Shown in pieces: positions 36,659 to 44,732 of a stretch of 64,000 nucleotides of DNA. Every line of letters begins with the position of its first letter. The first letter of the stretch is position 1. The notes under the pieces were generated by a model. The model ran no database searches. It worked only from the letters and a program-made list of their open reading frames with translations, and had not been told where the DNA came from. Origin of the DNA: Paenibacillus pedocola (GTDB taxonomy: Bacteria; Bacillota; Bacilli; Paenibacillales; Paenibacillaceae); assembly GCF_031599675.1 (NCBI RefSeq), contig NZ_CP134223.1:2294001-2358000 (forward strand). The letters are read 5' to 3'. The position numbers and the translations under genes were made by a program.

Positions 36659-39340
36659 GTGGACAAGTTGATACTCATAGATGGAAATAACATCATTTAC
36701 CGCGCGTTTTTTGCAATGCCGCCGCTGACGAATACAGCAGGACAGCAGACGAATGCGGTATACGGATTTACGACAATGCTATTGCGCTTAATTGACGATT
36801 ATAAACCAAGCCATTTGATTGTGGCCTTTGATGCGGGGAAGATTACCTTCCGTCATGAAGGTTATGAGGATTATAAAGGCGGCCGCCAGAAGACTCCGCC
36901 CGAGCTGTCCGAGCAGTTCCCGATGCTGAAGGATCTGCTGCGCGATCTCGGTGTGCCGCAGTTTGAAATCAGCGGGTACGAGGCCGATGATATCATCGGC
37001 AGTATCTCCCGGGAAGCGGATGCAGCCGGACGTGAAGTGATCATTGTGTCCGGGGACAAGGATATGCTGCAGCTGGCTTCGGAGCATACTACCGTAGCCC
37101 TGGTACGCAAAGGTGTTACCGAAGTGGAACTGTACGGGCCGCAGCAGATACGTGAGAAATATGATCTGACCCCTGAGCAGATTATCGACCTCAAGGGCCT
37201 GATGGGTGATACGAGCGATAATATTCCAGGTGTTCCCGGCGTAGGTGAGAAAACGGCACTGAAGCTGCTGCACCAGTTCGGTTCTGTTGAAGGTGTACTC
37301 GCCGGAACAGGCGAACTGAAAGGAAAGATGAAGGAGAAGCTGGAGGAGCATGCCGACAGCGCCGTCATGAGCAAGAAGCTCGCGACGATTTACCGAGAGG
37401 TTCCGCTTGAGCATGCCTGGGAGGATATGGCCTTCAGCGGAATTAAGACAGAAACAGCCGGACCTGCGCTCGCTAAGCTGGAGTTCAAATCTCTGCTGGA
37501 GCGCTTGTCGCTAAGCGCCTATGCGCCAGCGGCAAACGGCGAAGGAACCGGAGCGGAAGCATCGGGTGCGGCTGAGACTGCTGTCCTGGATATTACGATT
37601 GTCGGCGAGGCCGACCTGGAAGCGTTAATTGCTGCCCTCCCGGATATTTCCGCACTGCATGTGGAGACAAACGGTGAGAATCCGCATCGTTCTGAAGTCA
37701 TCGGCATCGGTCTGTCTTCGCCGGATCAGCATTACTTCGTGCCGCTTGCCCTGCTGAAGAGCCCGGCCGCCGCACCGCTGCGGGACTGGCTTGGAGACAG
37801 CGGTGCGCCGAAGAGCGGATATGACCTGCACCGGGCGGATCTGGCCCTGCATTGGCAGGGAATCGCCTTTGCCGGAGCGGCCAATGATGTGCAGCTTGCG
37901 GCCTATTTGCTGGACCCGACGGAAGCGAATCAGAATCTGAATGATCTTACCGCCAAATATGGACTGCCGCGTCTGTCCCCGGATGAAGAGGTATTCGGCA
38001 AAGGCGCCAAATATAAAATTCCTGAGCTTGAGATTCTGGGCAATCATGTAGCCCGCAAGAGTGCTACTGTGCTTGGCATTGTGCAGAAGCAGCAGCAGGA
38101 GCTAACAGAGACCGCAATGACCGGCCTGTTCGTGGATCTGGAAATGCCGCTATCGCGCATTCTGGCCGATATGGAGAAGCAGGGGATTGCTGTCAATAAA
38201 GAGGATCTCAAGGAGCTGGGCAAAGAATTCGAAGCACAGATCTCTAAACTTGTAACGGAAATTTACGAGATTTGCGGAACCGAATTCAACCTGAACTCGC
38301 CGAAGCAGCTTGGCGAAATCCTATTCGTGAAGCTGGGACTGCCTGTCGTTAAGAAGACGAAGACGGGCTATTCCACGGATGCAGAGGTGCTGGAGAAGCT
38401 GGCTCCTTATCATGACGTAGTGCGTCTGATCCTGCAGTACCGTACGATCTCCAAGCTGCAGTCCACTTATGTAGAAGGATTGCTCAAGGAAATTTCGGAG
38501 GAGACCGGCAAGGTTCACACCTTCTACCGGCAGACAATTGCCGCAACGGGACGTTTAAGCAGCCAATTCCCGAATCTGCAGAATATCCCGATCCGGCTGG
38601 AGGAGGGCCGCAAGATCCGTAAGGTCTTCGTGCCGTCTGAACCCGGCTGGTCGATCCTGGCGGCGGATTACTCGCAGATTGAGCTGCGGGTGCTGGCGCA
38701 TATCTCCGGTGATGAACGGATGAAGGAAGCGTTCCTGGAGGATATGGACATTCACACCAAGACAGCCATGGACGTGTTCGGGGTTGCCGCCGATCAGGTA
38801 GACAGCAATATGCGCCGTTCCGCCAAGGCGGTTAACTTCGGAATTGTCTATGGCATCAGCGATTACGGCCTGTCTCAGAACCTTAATATTCCGCGTAAAG
38901 AAGCGGCACAGTTTATTGAGCAATATTTTGAAGTGTTCAAAGGTGTGCGTAAGTATATGGATGATATTGTGCTGGATGCCCGTAAGCAGGGCTATGTCAC
39001 CACACTGCTGGAACGCCGCCGCTATCTGGCGGAGATTAATGCCAAGAACTTTAATCTGCGCTCTTTTGCCGAACGTACGGCTATGAATACGCCAATTCAG
39101 GGAACGGCTGCGGATATCATCAAGCTCGCTATGGTTCATATGGACAAAGCGTTATACGAACGCGGGTTGAAGAGCCGCATGCTGCTTCAGGTGCACGATG
39201 AGCTTGTGTTTGAGGTACCGCCGGATGAGCTGGAGCTGATGAAGGAGCTGCTGCCTGAGGTTATGGCCGGGGCGCTGGCACTGTCTGTTCCGCTGAAGGC
39301 GGAGGTAAGTTATGGAAGTAACTGGTATGAAGCGAAATAG
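36659..39340 (+). CDS. polA: DNA polymerase I
   Basis: Repair and Okazaki-fragment polymerase of 893 residues. The N-terminal 5'-3' exonuclease runs to about residue 290 (LIDGNNIIYRAFFAMPPL; YEADDIIG; GDTSDNIPGVPGVGEKTA). The middle 3'-5' exonuclease-like domain (about 310-480) has lost its metal ligands (HVETNG where proofreading enzymes have DTE), as in other Bacillus-type enzymes. The polymerase domain carries motif A (ADYSQIELRVLAHISGD), motif B (RRSAKAVNFGIVYG) and motif C (QVHDELVFEVP). The start is GTG 36659 behind AGGCGAGGTG. Confidence 0.97.
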   Translation: MDKLILIDGNNIIYRAFFAMPPLTNTAGQQTNAVYGFTTMLLRLIDDYKPSHLIVAFDAGKITFRHEGYEDYKGGRQKTPPELSEQFPMLKDLLRDLGVPQFEISGYEADDIIGSISREADAAGREVIIVSGDKDMLQLASEHTTVALVRKGVTEVELYGPQQIREKYDLTPEQIIDLKGLMGDTSDNIPGVPGVGEKTALKLLHQFGSVEGVLAGTGELKGKMKEKLEEHADSAVMSKKLATIYREVPLEHAWEDMAFSGIKTETAGPALAKLEFKSLLERLSLSAYAPAANGEGTGAEASGAAETAVLDITIVGEADLEALIAALPDISALHVETNGENPHRSEVIGIGLSSPDQHYFVPLALLKSPAAAPLRDWLGDSGAPKSGYDLHRADLALHWQGIAFAGAANDVQLAAYLLDPTEANQNLNDLTAKYGLPRLSPDEEVFGKGAKYKIPELEILGNHVARKSATVLGIVQKQQQELTETAMTGLFVDLEMPLSRILADMEKQGIAVNKEDLKELGKEFEAQISKLVTEIYEICGTEFNLNSPKQLGEILFVKLGLPVVKKTKTGYSTDAEVLEKLAPYHDVVRLILQYRTISKLQSTYVEGLLKEISEETGKVHTFYRQTIAATGRLSSQFPNLQNIPIRLEEGRKIRKVFVPSEPGWSILAADYSQIELRVLAHISGDERMKEAFLEDMDIHTKTAMDVFGVAADQVDSNMRRSAKAVNFGIVYGISDYGLSQNLNIPRKEAAQFIEQYFEVFKGVRKYMDDIVLDARKQGYVTTLLERRRYLAEINAKNFNLRSFAERTAMNTPIQGTAADIIKLAMVHMDKALYERGLKSRMLLQVHDELVFEVPPDELELMKELLPEVMAGALALSVPLKAEVSYGSNWYEAK

Positions 39341-39391
39341 GCTCCCCGCAGCCTGGTGTTATCCGGTATAATGGGATAGAGGTGAGCCATA

Positions 39392-40240
39392 ATGCCGGAA
39401 TTACCGGAAGTCGAAACAGTCAGAAGAACCCTTAACGATTTAATTACAGGCAAGCAGATAGAGCACGTCACCGTCCGGCTGCCGCGGATTATTCAGCGTC
39501 CGGACGATATACAGGCTTTTGCCAATATGCTGGCGGGCCAAAGCATTGTTACGGTTGAGCGCAGAGGCAAGTTTTTGCGGTTTGTGCTGGATGGGCTGGT
39601 GATGGTCTCCCATTTACGGATGGAAGGCCGCTACGGGCTCTTTCAAAAGGACGATCCGCTGGACAAGCATACGCATGTCATTTTCCATTTTACCGACGGT
39701 ACTGAGCTCCGTTACACGGATGTACGCCAATTCGGTACGATGCATTTGTTTCAGCCGGGTGAGGATTTGCTGCTCAAACCGCTGAACAAGCTGGGGCAGG
39801 AGCCCTTGGATGCTTCATTTACCCTGGAACGGTTCAAGGAAATCGTCGCAGGCCGGAGCACCAAAATCAAGCCGCTGCTGTTAAATCAGGAATATGTGGT
39901 CGGCATCGGTAATATTTATGTAGATGAGTCCTTGCACCGCGCGGGAATTCATCCGGAGGAGACAGCGAAGTCGCTGTCGGACGAGCAGCTCGGCAGGCTG
40001 CATAATGCGATTGTAGCAACCTTGACGGATGCTGTTAATGCCGGAGGCTCATCCGTGAAATCGTATGTCAACGGCCAGGGAGAGAGCGGCAGCTATCAGC
40101 AGCAGCATCTCATTTATGGCCGCAAGGATCAGCCGTGCAGCACCTGCGGTACCCTGATTGAGAAAAGCGTCGTAGGCGGCCGGGGCACGCATATCTGTCC
40201 GAACTGCCAGCCTTTATCTGTATTTGTAAATAAGAATTAA
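39392..40240 (+). CDS. mutM: Formamidopyrimidine-DNA glycosylase
   Basis: Removes oxidised purines such as 8-oxoguanine and cuts the strand. The 282-residue protein starts MPELPEVETVRRTL (catalytic Pro 2 and Glu 3), has the lysine in RRGKFLRF and the H2TH segment (YVVGIGNIYVDESLHRAGIHP). It ends with a zinc finger (CSTCGTLIEKSVVGGRGTHICPNCQ in two parts: CSTCG and CPNCQ). GAGGTGAG precedes ATG 39392. It lies 51 bases behind polA and is probably cotranscribed. Confidence 0.97.
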   Translation: MPELPEVETVRRTLNDLITGKQIEHVTVRLPRIIQRPDDIQAFANMLAGQSIVTVERRGKFLRFVLDGLVMVSHLRMEGRYGLFQKDDPLDKHTHVIFHFTDGTELRYTDVRQFGTMHLFQPGEDLLLKPLNKLGQEPLDASFTLERFKEIVAGRSTKIKPLLLNQEYVVGIGNIYVDESLHRAGIHPEETAKSLSDEQLGRLHNAIVATLTDAVNAGGSSVKSYVNGQGESGSYQQQHLIYGRKDQPCSTCGTLIEKSVVGGRGTHICPNCQPLSVFVNKN

Positions 40241-40418
40241 CCCTGGAATGCTCCTAATCCACAGGCACTATACACTATTACCTGTCCATGCTGCCGCAAT
40301 AAGTCAGGCACCGACTGCCCGTCCCGCCCATATACTGTGTGAAGAATGCTGAATCAAGGTAACGGAACCGAGCGGATGTATCCGCCGGACTTCCGTTTCT
40401 TCACGGGAGGGATTGCGG

Positions 40419-41123
40419 GTGATCAGCCCATTGTTTTCACTTTTGCTACTGGCCTTTGCGCTTAGTTTGGACGGTTTTGGTGTAGGCATTACATATGGAT
40501 TACGCAAAATGAAGATACCGCTGCTGTCCATTCTGATTATCTCGCTCTGTTCGGGGATAGTCATTTGTGTCTCTATGCAGGTAGGTGTACTATTAGCCAA
40601 GGTTGTTTCACCGGATGCCGCCTCCATGATTGGAGCGGTTATTCTCGTCTTAATGGGCTGCTGGTCCCTGATTCAGATGCTGATGCAAAAGGAACGGGAG
40701 CACAGTCCGCAGGGACCGGAGGCGCAACCTGATCCATCAAATGAAGAGTCCGTGAAACCGGCCGAAGACTGGCTCCACAAATCAGCAGTTTTTTCTTTGG
40801 AGCTGCGGCATTTGGGAGTAGTGATACAGATTCTCCGCACGCCTTCTTCCGCCGACATGGATGACTCAGGGAGTATTTCCTCGATGGAGGCGGTGATCCT
40901 CGGTATTGCGCTGTCCCTGGACGCTTTTGGTGCGGGGCTTGGTGCTGCGCTGCTTGGGTTTAGCCCGGTCCCGACTTCACTGATGATCGCCCTGTTCAGC
41001 GGAACCTTCTTACTGCTGGGAATGAAAACCGGTCTAAAGCTGTCGGGGAGCTTCTGGATGAAGCATGCAGCTGCTCTGCCGGCGTTATTATTAATTGCTA
41101 TGGGAATAATGAAGCTGTTATGA
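40419..41123 (+). CDS. ytaF: YtaF-like sporulation membrane protein (MntP-like)
   Basis: A 234-residue membrane protein with six helices in two repeats. Each repeat begins with the same motif (LAFALSLDGFGVGITYG and LGIALSLDAFGAGLGAALLG), as in the MntP manganese exporter family. A hydrophilic loop (about 90-145) separates the halves. In Bacillus ytaF is annotated as a sporulation protein; metal transport is not shown. GTG 40419 is chosen because GGAGG lies eight bases before it; TTG 40413 would touch that site. It is next to coaE and mutM as remembered from Bacillus. Confidence 0.87.
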   Translation: MISPLFSLLLLAFALSLDGFGVGITYGLRKMKIPLLSILIISLCSGIVICVSMQVGVLLAKVVSPDAASMIGAVILVLMGCWSLIQMLMQKEREHSPQGPEAQPDPSNEESVKPAEDWLHKSAVFSLELRHLGVVIQILRTPSSADMDDSGSISSMEAVILGIALSLDAFGAGLGAALLGFSPVPTSLMIALFSGTFLLLGMKTGLKLSGSFWMKHAAALPALLLIAMGIMKLL

Positions 41124-41132
41124 GGTGAGTAC

Positions 41133-41729
41133 ATGATTATGGGCTTAACCGGAGGCATTGCTTCCGGAAAAAGCACCGTCTCCGCACTATTTGTAGCTAA
41201 AGGGGCACGGCTCGTCGATGCTGATGTAATCGCAAGAGGGGTCATGCTCCCGGGGCATCCCGTGCTGGCTGCTGCTGTGGAGCATTTTGGCCAAACCATA
41301 TTATTGCCGGACGGAACACTAAACCGGGCTGCGCTGGGAGAAATCGTCTTTCAGGACCAGGCTGCCCTGCAGGTGCTGAATGACCTGACACATCCTGCGA
41401 TCCGCCAGGAGATCAAAGAAACGATGTATGCGTTGGAAGAAGAAGATCCACTGTCACTGATTGTCGTGGATATACCCTTGCTCTACGAATCAGCGCTGGA
41501 CAATCTGTTCAAGATGACAACCGTTGTGTATGTGCCCCGGGAGGTGCAGCTAGCCCGACTAATGGAGCGTAACGGATTGTCTCTTGAGCAAGCCACTGGC
41601 AGGCTGGATGCCCAGATGGATATCGAAGAGAAGCGCAGAAGAGCGGATTACGTTATCGACAACAGCGGCGGGCTTACCCATACTGAACAGCAGGTAGCGG
41701 CGCTATGGGACAGGCTGGGGTTATCATGA
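41133..41729 (+). CDS. coaE: Dephospho-CoA kinase
   Basis: Last enzyme of coenzyme A synthesis; phosphorylates the ribose 3'-hydroxyl of dephospho-CoA. The 198-residue protein shows the P-loop GLTGGIASGKST, LVDADVIAR, LTHPAIRQ, VVDIPLLYES and DAQMDIEEKRRRADYVIDNSG. GAGGTGAG precedes ATG 41133, nine bases after ytaF. The stop overlaps the next gene's start. Confidence 0.96.
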   Translation: MIMGLTGGIASGKSTVSALFVAKGARLVDADVIARGVMLPGHPVLAAAVEHFGQTILLPDGTLNRAALGEIVFQDQAALQVLNDLTHPAIRQEIKETMYALEEEDPLSLIVVDIPLLYESALDNLFKMTTVVYVPREVQLARLMERNGLSLEQATGRLDAQMDIEEKRRRADYVIDNSGGLTHTEQQVAALWDRLGLS

Positions 41730-42289
41730 GCTGGCTGCGTAAAAAAAGAGTACTGCTCATGTTATTCGTTGGCTTTACTGCAATTCTGTTCCTGAGCACC
41801 AACTGGATGTCTTTGTTTTATCCCATTCATTATAAGAATGAAATCCGTAAGCACAGTATCACTTATGAGATGGACCCGTTTCTAGTGGCAGCCATTATCC
41901 GCGTGGAGACCAATTTTAAGACAGGCCGGGAATCCAGAAAAGGCGCACTGGGCCTCATGCAGCTCATGCCGGACACGGCCAAATGGGCGCTTGAAAAGGC
42001 CAAGCTGCCCGATGTGTCGCTGGACGAGCTGAAGGAGGAGCCCTCGGCAAATATTGAACTGGGAACCTGGTATTTATCCTCGCTCTCCCGCCAGTTTGAA
42101 GGCAACCGTACTGCGGTAATCGCTGCATACAATGCCGGACCCGGTAAAGTGCAGCGCTGGCTGGATGATGGCGACTGGGACGGCACAGAGGGTTCTGTGA
42201 AGGATATTCCATTCGGCGAGACCCGGCACTACGTTCAGCGCGTAATTTATTATTATAATCAGTACACGGAGATTTACAGCGAGTTCTAA
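41726..42289 (+). CDS. Membrane-anchored lytic transglycosylase (Slt type)
   Basis: A 187-residue cell-wall enzyme. An N-terminal membrane anchor (LLMLFVGFTAILFL, about residues 9-25) is followed by an SLT domain. The catalytic glutamate is Glu 61 in AAIIRVETNFK, with GALGLMQLMPDTA, AAYNAGPGKVQRWL and VQRVIYYYNQYTEIY. It cleaves the glycan strands of peptidoglycan outside the membrane. ATG 41726 overlaps the coaE stop (ATGA), which suggests translational coupling. Confidence 0.93.
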   Translation: MSWLRKKRVLLMLFVGFTAILFLSTNWMSLFYPIHYKNEIRKHSITYEMDPFLVAAIIRVETNFKTGRESRKGALGLMQLMPDTAKWALEKAKLPDVSLDELKEEPSANIELGTWYLSSLSRQFEGNRTAVIAAYNAGPGKVQRWLDDGDWDGTEGSVKDIPFGETRHYVQRVIYYYNQYTEIYSEF

Positions 42290-42290
42290 A

Positions 42291-42333
42291 AAAAAGAAGC
42301 ATTAAACGACGGTTAGCCGTTTAATACTTCTTT
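42291..42333. terminator. Bidirectional terminator between transglycosylase and SASP genes
   Basis: The stem AGAAG.ATTAAACG / CGTTTAAT.CTTCT has AAAAAAAA to its left and TTT to its right. It gives a strong T-tract on the minus strand for the SASP gene and a shorter one for the plus strand. Confidence 0.88.
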
Positions 42334-42355
42334 AGGCAAGCTTATTGGGGACAGG

Positions 42356-42571
42356 TTATTTGAATTGACCTGCCAGGGACTGTTCAGCCAGAGTTACAAG
42401 ACGTTTAGTGATGTAACCACCGATCGAACCATTTTCGTAAGAAGTTTTATTGCCTTGGTATCCGTCTGGGGAAAGAGTGATACCTAATTCTTGGGCAACT
42501 TCGTATTTAAGTTGTTCCAAGGCACCGCGTGAATTTGGAGCTACCAGGTTGTTGCTGCTGTTTTGGCTCAT
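42356..42571 (-). CDS. Alpha/beta-type small acid-soluble spore protein
   Basis: A 71-residue protein that coats and protects DNA in the spore core. It shows the two conserved helices of the family: NSRGALEQLKYEVAQELGI, containing the GPR protease cut region (KYEVAQELG), and GSIGGYITKRLVTLAEQSL. GGAGGTGA precedes ATG 42571. Expression should be forespore-specific. Confidence 0.96.
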   Translation of the reverse strand: MSQNSSNNLVAPNSRGALEQLKYEVAQELGITLSPDGYQGNKTSYENGSIGGYITKRLVTLAEQSLAGQFK

Positions 42572-42601
42572 TGCTGTTCACCTCCTATCGGTTGGTAACT
42601 G

Positions 42602-42628
42602 TATTATGTGCTGCTCTCGCCAGATTCA
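42602..42628 (-). promoter_or_regulatory. Possible sigma-G promoter of the SASP gene
   Basis: Read on the minus strand, TGAATC and CATAATA are 14 bases apart. CATAATA fits the CATNHTA minus-10 of sigma-G promoters; the minus-35 fit is approximate. It lies about 30 bases before the SASP start. Confidence 0.35.
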
Positions 42629-42735
42629 TAACAACAATAAAACGGTGTTTTATGGAAAAAAGAATTACAGCTCCGAAACCTGAATGTGGCCGCTAAGGCC
42701 TCCCATATTAATGCAAAAGGAAGTGACCTGAGCTT

Positions 42736-43212
42736 ATGAAATGCCCTTACTGCGATCACACGAATACCAAAGTGCTTGACTCGCGTCCGGCCAACGAGAA
42801 TAAATCGATCCGGCGCAGGCGTGAATGCGAGCGCTGCAGCAAGCGTTTTACTACCTTCGAGATGATTGAAGAGACCCCGCTGATCGTAATCAAAAAGGAC
42901 GGCAGCCGCGAAGAATTCAGCCGCGACAAAATCCTGCGCGGCCTGATCCGCGCCTGTGAGAAGCGCCCTGTGTCCGTAGAGCGCCTGGAATCCATTGTCT
43001 CCGAGGTTGAGAAGTCGCTGCGGGGTATCGCCTTAGCGGAAATAGAGAGCCGCCAAATTGGCGAGCTGGTGATGGAGCAGCTCTATCCGGTTGACGAGGT
43101 TGCCTACGTCCGCTTCGCCTCCGTATACCGCCAGTTTAAGGACATCAACATGTTCATGAAGGAATTGAAGGGACTGCTGTCCAAGAACACAGGAGAGCTG
43201 GAGGGGCTGTAG
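42736..43212 (+). CDS. nrdR: Transcriptional repressor NrdR
   Basis: Repressor of ribonucleotide reductase genes. A 158-residue protein with an N-terminal zinc ribbon ([17 protein letters not shown] ... [12 protein letters not shown]) and an ATP-cone domain ([30 protein letters not shown]) that binds ATP or dATP. AAAGGAAGTG precedes ATG 42736. This is the last gene of the conserved block seen beside coaE in Bacillus. Confidence 0.97.
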   Translation: MKCPYCDHTNTKVLDSRPANENKSIRRRRECERCSKRFTTFEMIEETPLIVIKKDGSREEFSRDKILRGLIRACEKRPVSVERLESIVSEVEKSLRGIALAEIESRQIGELVMEQLYPVDEVAYVRFASVYRQFKDINMFMKELKGLLSKNTGELEGL

Positions 43213-43243
43213 AGCTTCTCCTAAAAACTTTTTTATTAAAGTG

Positions 43244-43272
43244 TTGACACCGAGGGCGATTTTTTATATTAT
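43244..43272 (+). promoter_or_regulatory. Strong sigma-A promoter of the tRNA operon
   Basis: TTGACA, 17 bases, TATTAT: near-consensus. It stands 100 bases before tRNA-Ala. The leader holds two small hairpins (GAAC/GTTC and GTGAGC/GCTCAC). Confidence 0.85.
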
Positions 43273-43371
43273 ATAGAAGTCGCCTACGGAACTTAAGGTT
43301 CACGAAGCGAGTGAGCTTACGGCTCACACCTGATTTTAGAGTACATAATGTAGTTCTAAAATATGCATCAT

Positions 43372-43447
43372 GGGGCCATAGCTCAGCTGGGAGAGCGCAT
43401 CGCTGGCAGCGATGAGGTCAGGGGTTCGATCCCCCTTGGCTCCACCA
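43372..43447 (+). tRNA. tRNA-Ala (anticodon GGC)
   Basis: A full cloverleaf: acceptor GGGGCCA / TGGCTCC, D arm GCTC..GAGC, anticodon stem CATCG / CGATG with loop CTGGCAG (anticodon GGC), and T arm CAGGGGTTCGATCCCCCT. CCA is encoded. Confidence 0.97.
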
Positions 43448-43459
43448 ATAACATCATAC

Positions 43460-43532
43460 GGACTCTTAGCTCAGTTGGTAGAGCAGTAGACTCTTAATCT
43501 ATTTGTCCAGGGTTCGAGCCCCTGAGAGTCCA
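43460..43532 (+). tRNA. tRNA-Lys (anticodon CTT), copy 1
   Basis: Acceptor GGACTCT / AGAGTCC, D arm GCTC..GAGC, anticodon stem GTAGA / TCTAT with loop CTCTTAA (anticodon CTT), and T arm around GGTTCGAGCC. CCA is not encoded (A73 is followed by TCA). The sequence is identical to the copy at 51974-52046. Confidence 0.97.
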
Positions 43533-43539
43533 TCACAGT

Positions 43540-43569
43540 AAGAACGGCAGCGATGCCGTTCTTTTTTTG
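43540..43569 (+). terminator. Terminator of the tRNA-Ala/Lys operon
   Basis: Perfect stem AAGAACGGCA / TGCCGTTCTT with a GCGA loop, followed by a T-run. The same hairpin follows the second tRNA-Lys. The 138 bases after it, up to the TetR gene, show nothing. Confidence 0.95.
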
Positions 43570-43707
43570 TATTTAACCAACAACCGCCGCAGCCCCGGGT
43601 GCCAATGCCAATTGCGAAGATCTAACCCATAGACCTTATTTCGCTAATCAGCATTTATTTCAGAGCTATCGGACCGTACCCGCTTATACCTCTCCATTAG
43701 GTTTGGG

Positions 43708-44373
43708 TCAACGAAGGCCGCTATGATCTGGAAACAATGAGCCGACAATCAAAGACAATGTGTGCTTGTATATGGTATAGGCTGCTTGTACGTCTCCCAA
43801 GTGTCCTCCGATGTAAAGATGAATGACGCCATGGAGGGAAGCCCAGAATATGCGAATAACGGATTCGGTGTCGTACTGGCCGGTAATTAATCCTTGCTCT
43901 TGCGCATTGCTGATCACGGTCGATAATTGACTCATAGCTGTGACGGTACCGCGCAAGCTTTCTTCGTCCGGTTTGAAATCTGCGAAAGCACCTCCGAACA
44001 TCAGTTTATAATAGCTGGAGTAGTCCTGTCCGAATTGCCAAAAGGATTCGCCGAAATTCAGCAAATGCTGTGCCGGGTCAGCAGCCTTCGGCGTCCTCTC
44101 GAATTCGTTAGCAAGCAGCTGGCAACCGTCCAGATATAACTGTTGTGCCAAGCCCTCCTTATTAACAAACAAGCTGTAAATGATTTTTGTCGAGCAATTC
44201 ATTTTTTGGGATACTTTGCGGACCGTAACGGCTTCCGGGCCCTCTTCCTGTAAAAGCGTTGCGGCAGCATCAACAACGAGCTTGCGGAGATTTTCAGTAT
44301 TTTGCATACGGGCTTCCTGGTAGGTTTTCAGCTTTCTTGTGTTTGTATTGGAGGAGGCATCTTGGTCGCTCAT
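43708..44373 (-). CDS. TetR-family transcriptional regulator
   Basis: A 221-residue repressor-type protein. The N-terminal DNA-binding domain reads LRKLVVDAAATLLQEEGPEAVTVRKVSQKM-NCSTKIIYSLF in two parts, where the recognition helix is in CSTKIIYSLFVNKEGL. The C-terminal ligand domain resembles the TetR_C_33/WHG group. Three ATGs in a row begin the frame; the third (44373) is best placed after AAGGTGG. It is divergent from the SMP-30 gene and probably controls it. A GGAAAC-ATA-GTTTCC palindrome lies just before its ribosome site. Confidence 0.88.
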   Translation of the reverse strand: MSDQDASSNTNTRKLKTYQEARMQNTENLRKLVVDAAATLLQEEGPEAVTVRKVSQKMNCSTKIIYSLFVNKEGLAQQLYLDGCQLLANEFERTPKAADPAQHLLNFGESFWQFGQDYSSYYKLMFGGAFADFKPDEESLRGTVTAMSQLSTVISNAQEQGLITGQYDTESVIRIFWASLHGVIHLYIGGHLGDVQAAYTIYKHTLSLIVGSLFPDHSGLR

Positions 44374-44406
44374 CATCATCCACCTTCGGTTATCATGTTT
44401 TCTTCA

Positions 44407-44421
44407 GGAAACATAGTTTCC
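44407..44421. promoter_or_regulatory. Palindrome, candidate TetR operator
   Basis: GGAAACATAGTTTCC is a perfect inverted repeat (six-base arms, three-base centre). It lies 34 bases upstream of the TetR start, where an autoregulatory operator would be expected. Confidence 0.5.
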
Positions 44422-44493
44422 ATCTCTCTTAGCAGGAATTGTATACAGTTGTCCTTCACTTGTCAATAAAACGATAAAGGCTCAAAGAATATA

Positions 44494-44522
44494 TTGACTT
44501 TTAAAAAAGCACTGGATACAAT
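44494..44522 (+). promoter_or_regulatory. Sigma-A promoter toward the SMP-30 gene
   Basis: TTGACT, 17 bases, TACAAT: five of six matches in each box. It would give a leader of about 200 bases carrying an inverted repeat and a short open frame. Confidence 0.7.
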
Positions 44523-44532
44523 GATTCCATTA

Positions 44533-44613
44533 GGAAACAGTGTTACCATGATCGTAATTCTTAACTTACATGAGAACAGAACATTCCTTTCGAGTAATGG
44601 TAACGGTGTTTCT
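44533..44613 (+). repeat. Long imperfect inverted repeat in the SMP-30 leader
   Basis: GGAAACAGTGTTACCAT (44533-44549) and ATGGTAACGGTGTTTCT (44597-44613) are inverted copies with about 13 of 17 positions matching, 47 bases apart. The outer parts repeat the GGAAAC/GTTTCY element of the palindrome at 44407. They may be paired regulator sites or an RNA hairpin. Confidence 0.6.
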
Positions 44614-44648
44614 AAAATATAACGAAGTTTCGAAGGGAGAGCAACACA

Positions 44649-44711
44649 ATGACAACTGAAGGGACATCTGATCTTGCAGAGAGGACAACACAACAAAAGC
44701 TACACAACTAA
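44649..44711 (+). CDS. Possible 20-codon leader frame
   Basis: ATG 44649 with GAAGGGAGAG seven bases upstream opens a frame of 20 codons (MTTEGTSDLAERTTQQKLHN) ending 21 bases before the SMP-30 start. It could be a leader peptide or the remnant of a lost gene. Only the ribosome site supports translation. Confidence 0.35.
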   Translation: MTTEGTSDLAERTTQQKLHN

Positions 44712-44732
44712 AATGACATAGGAGGCACTCTA

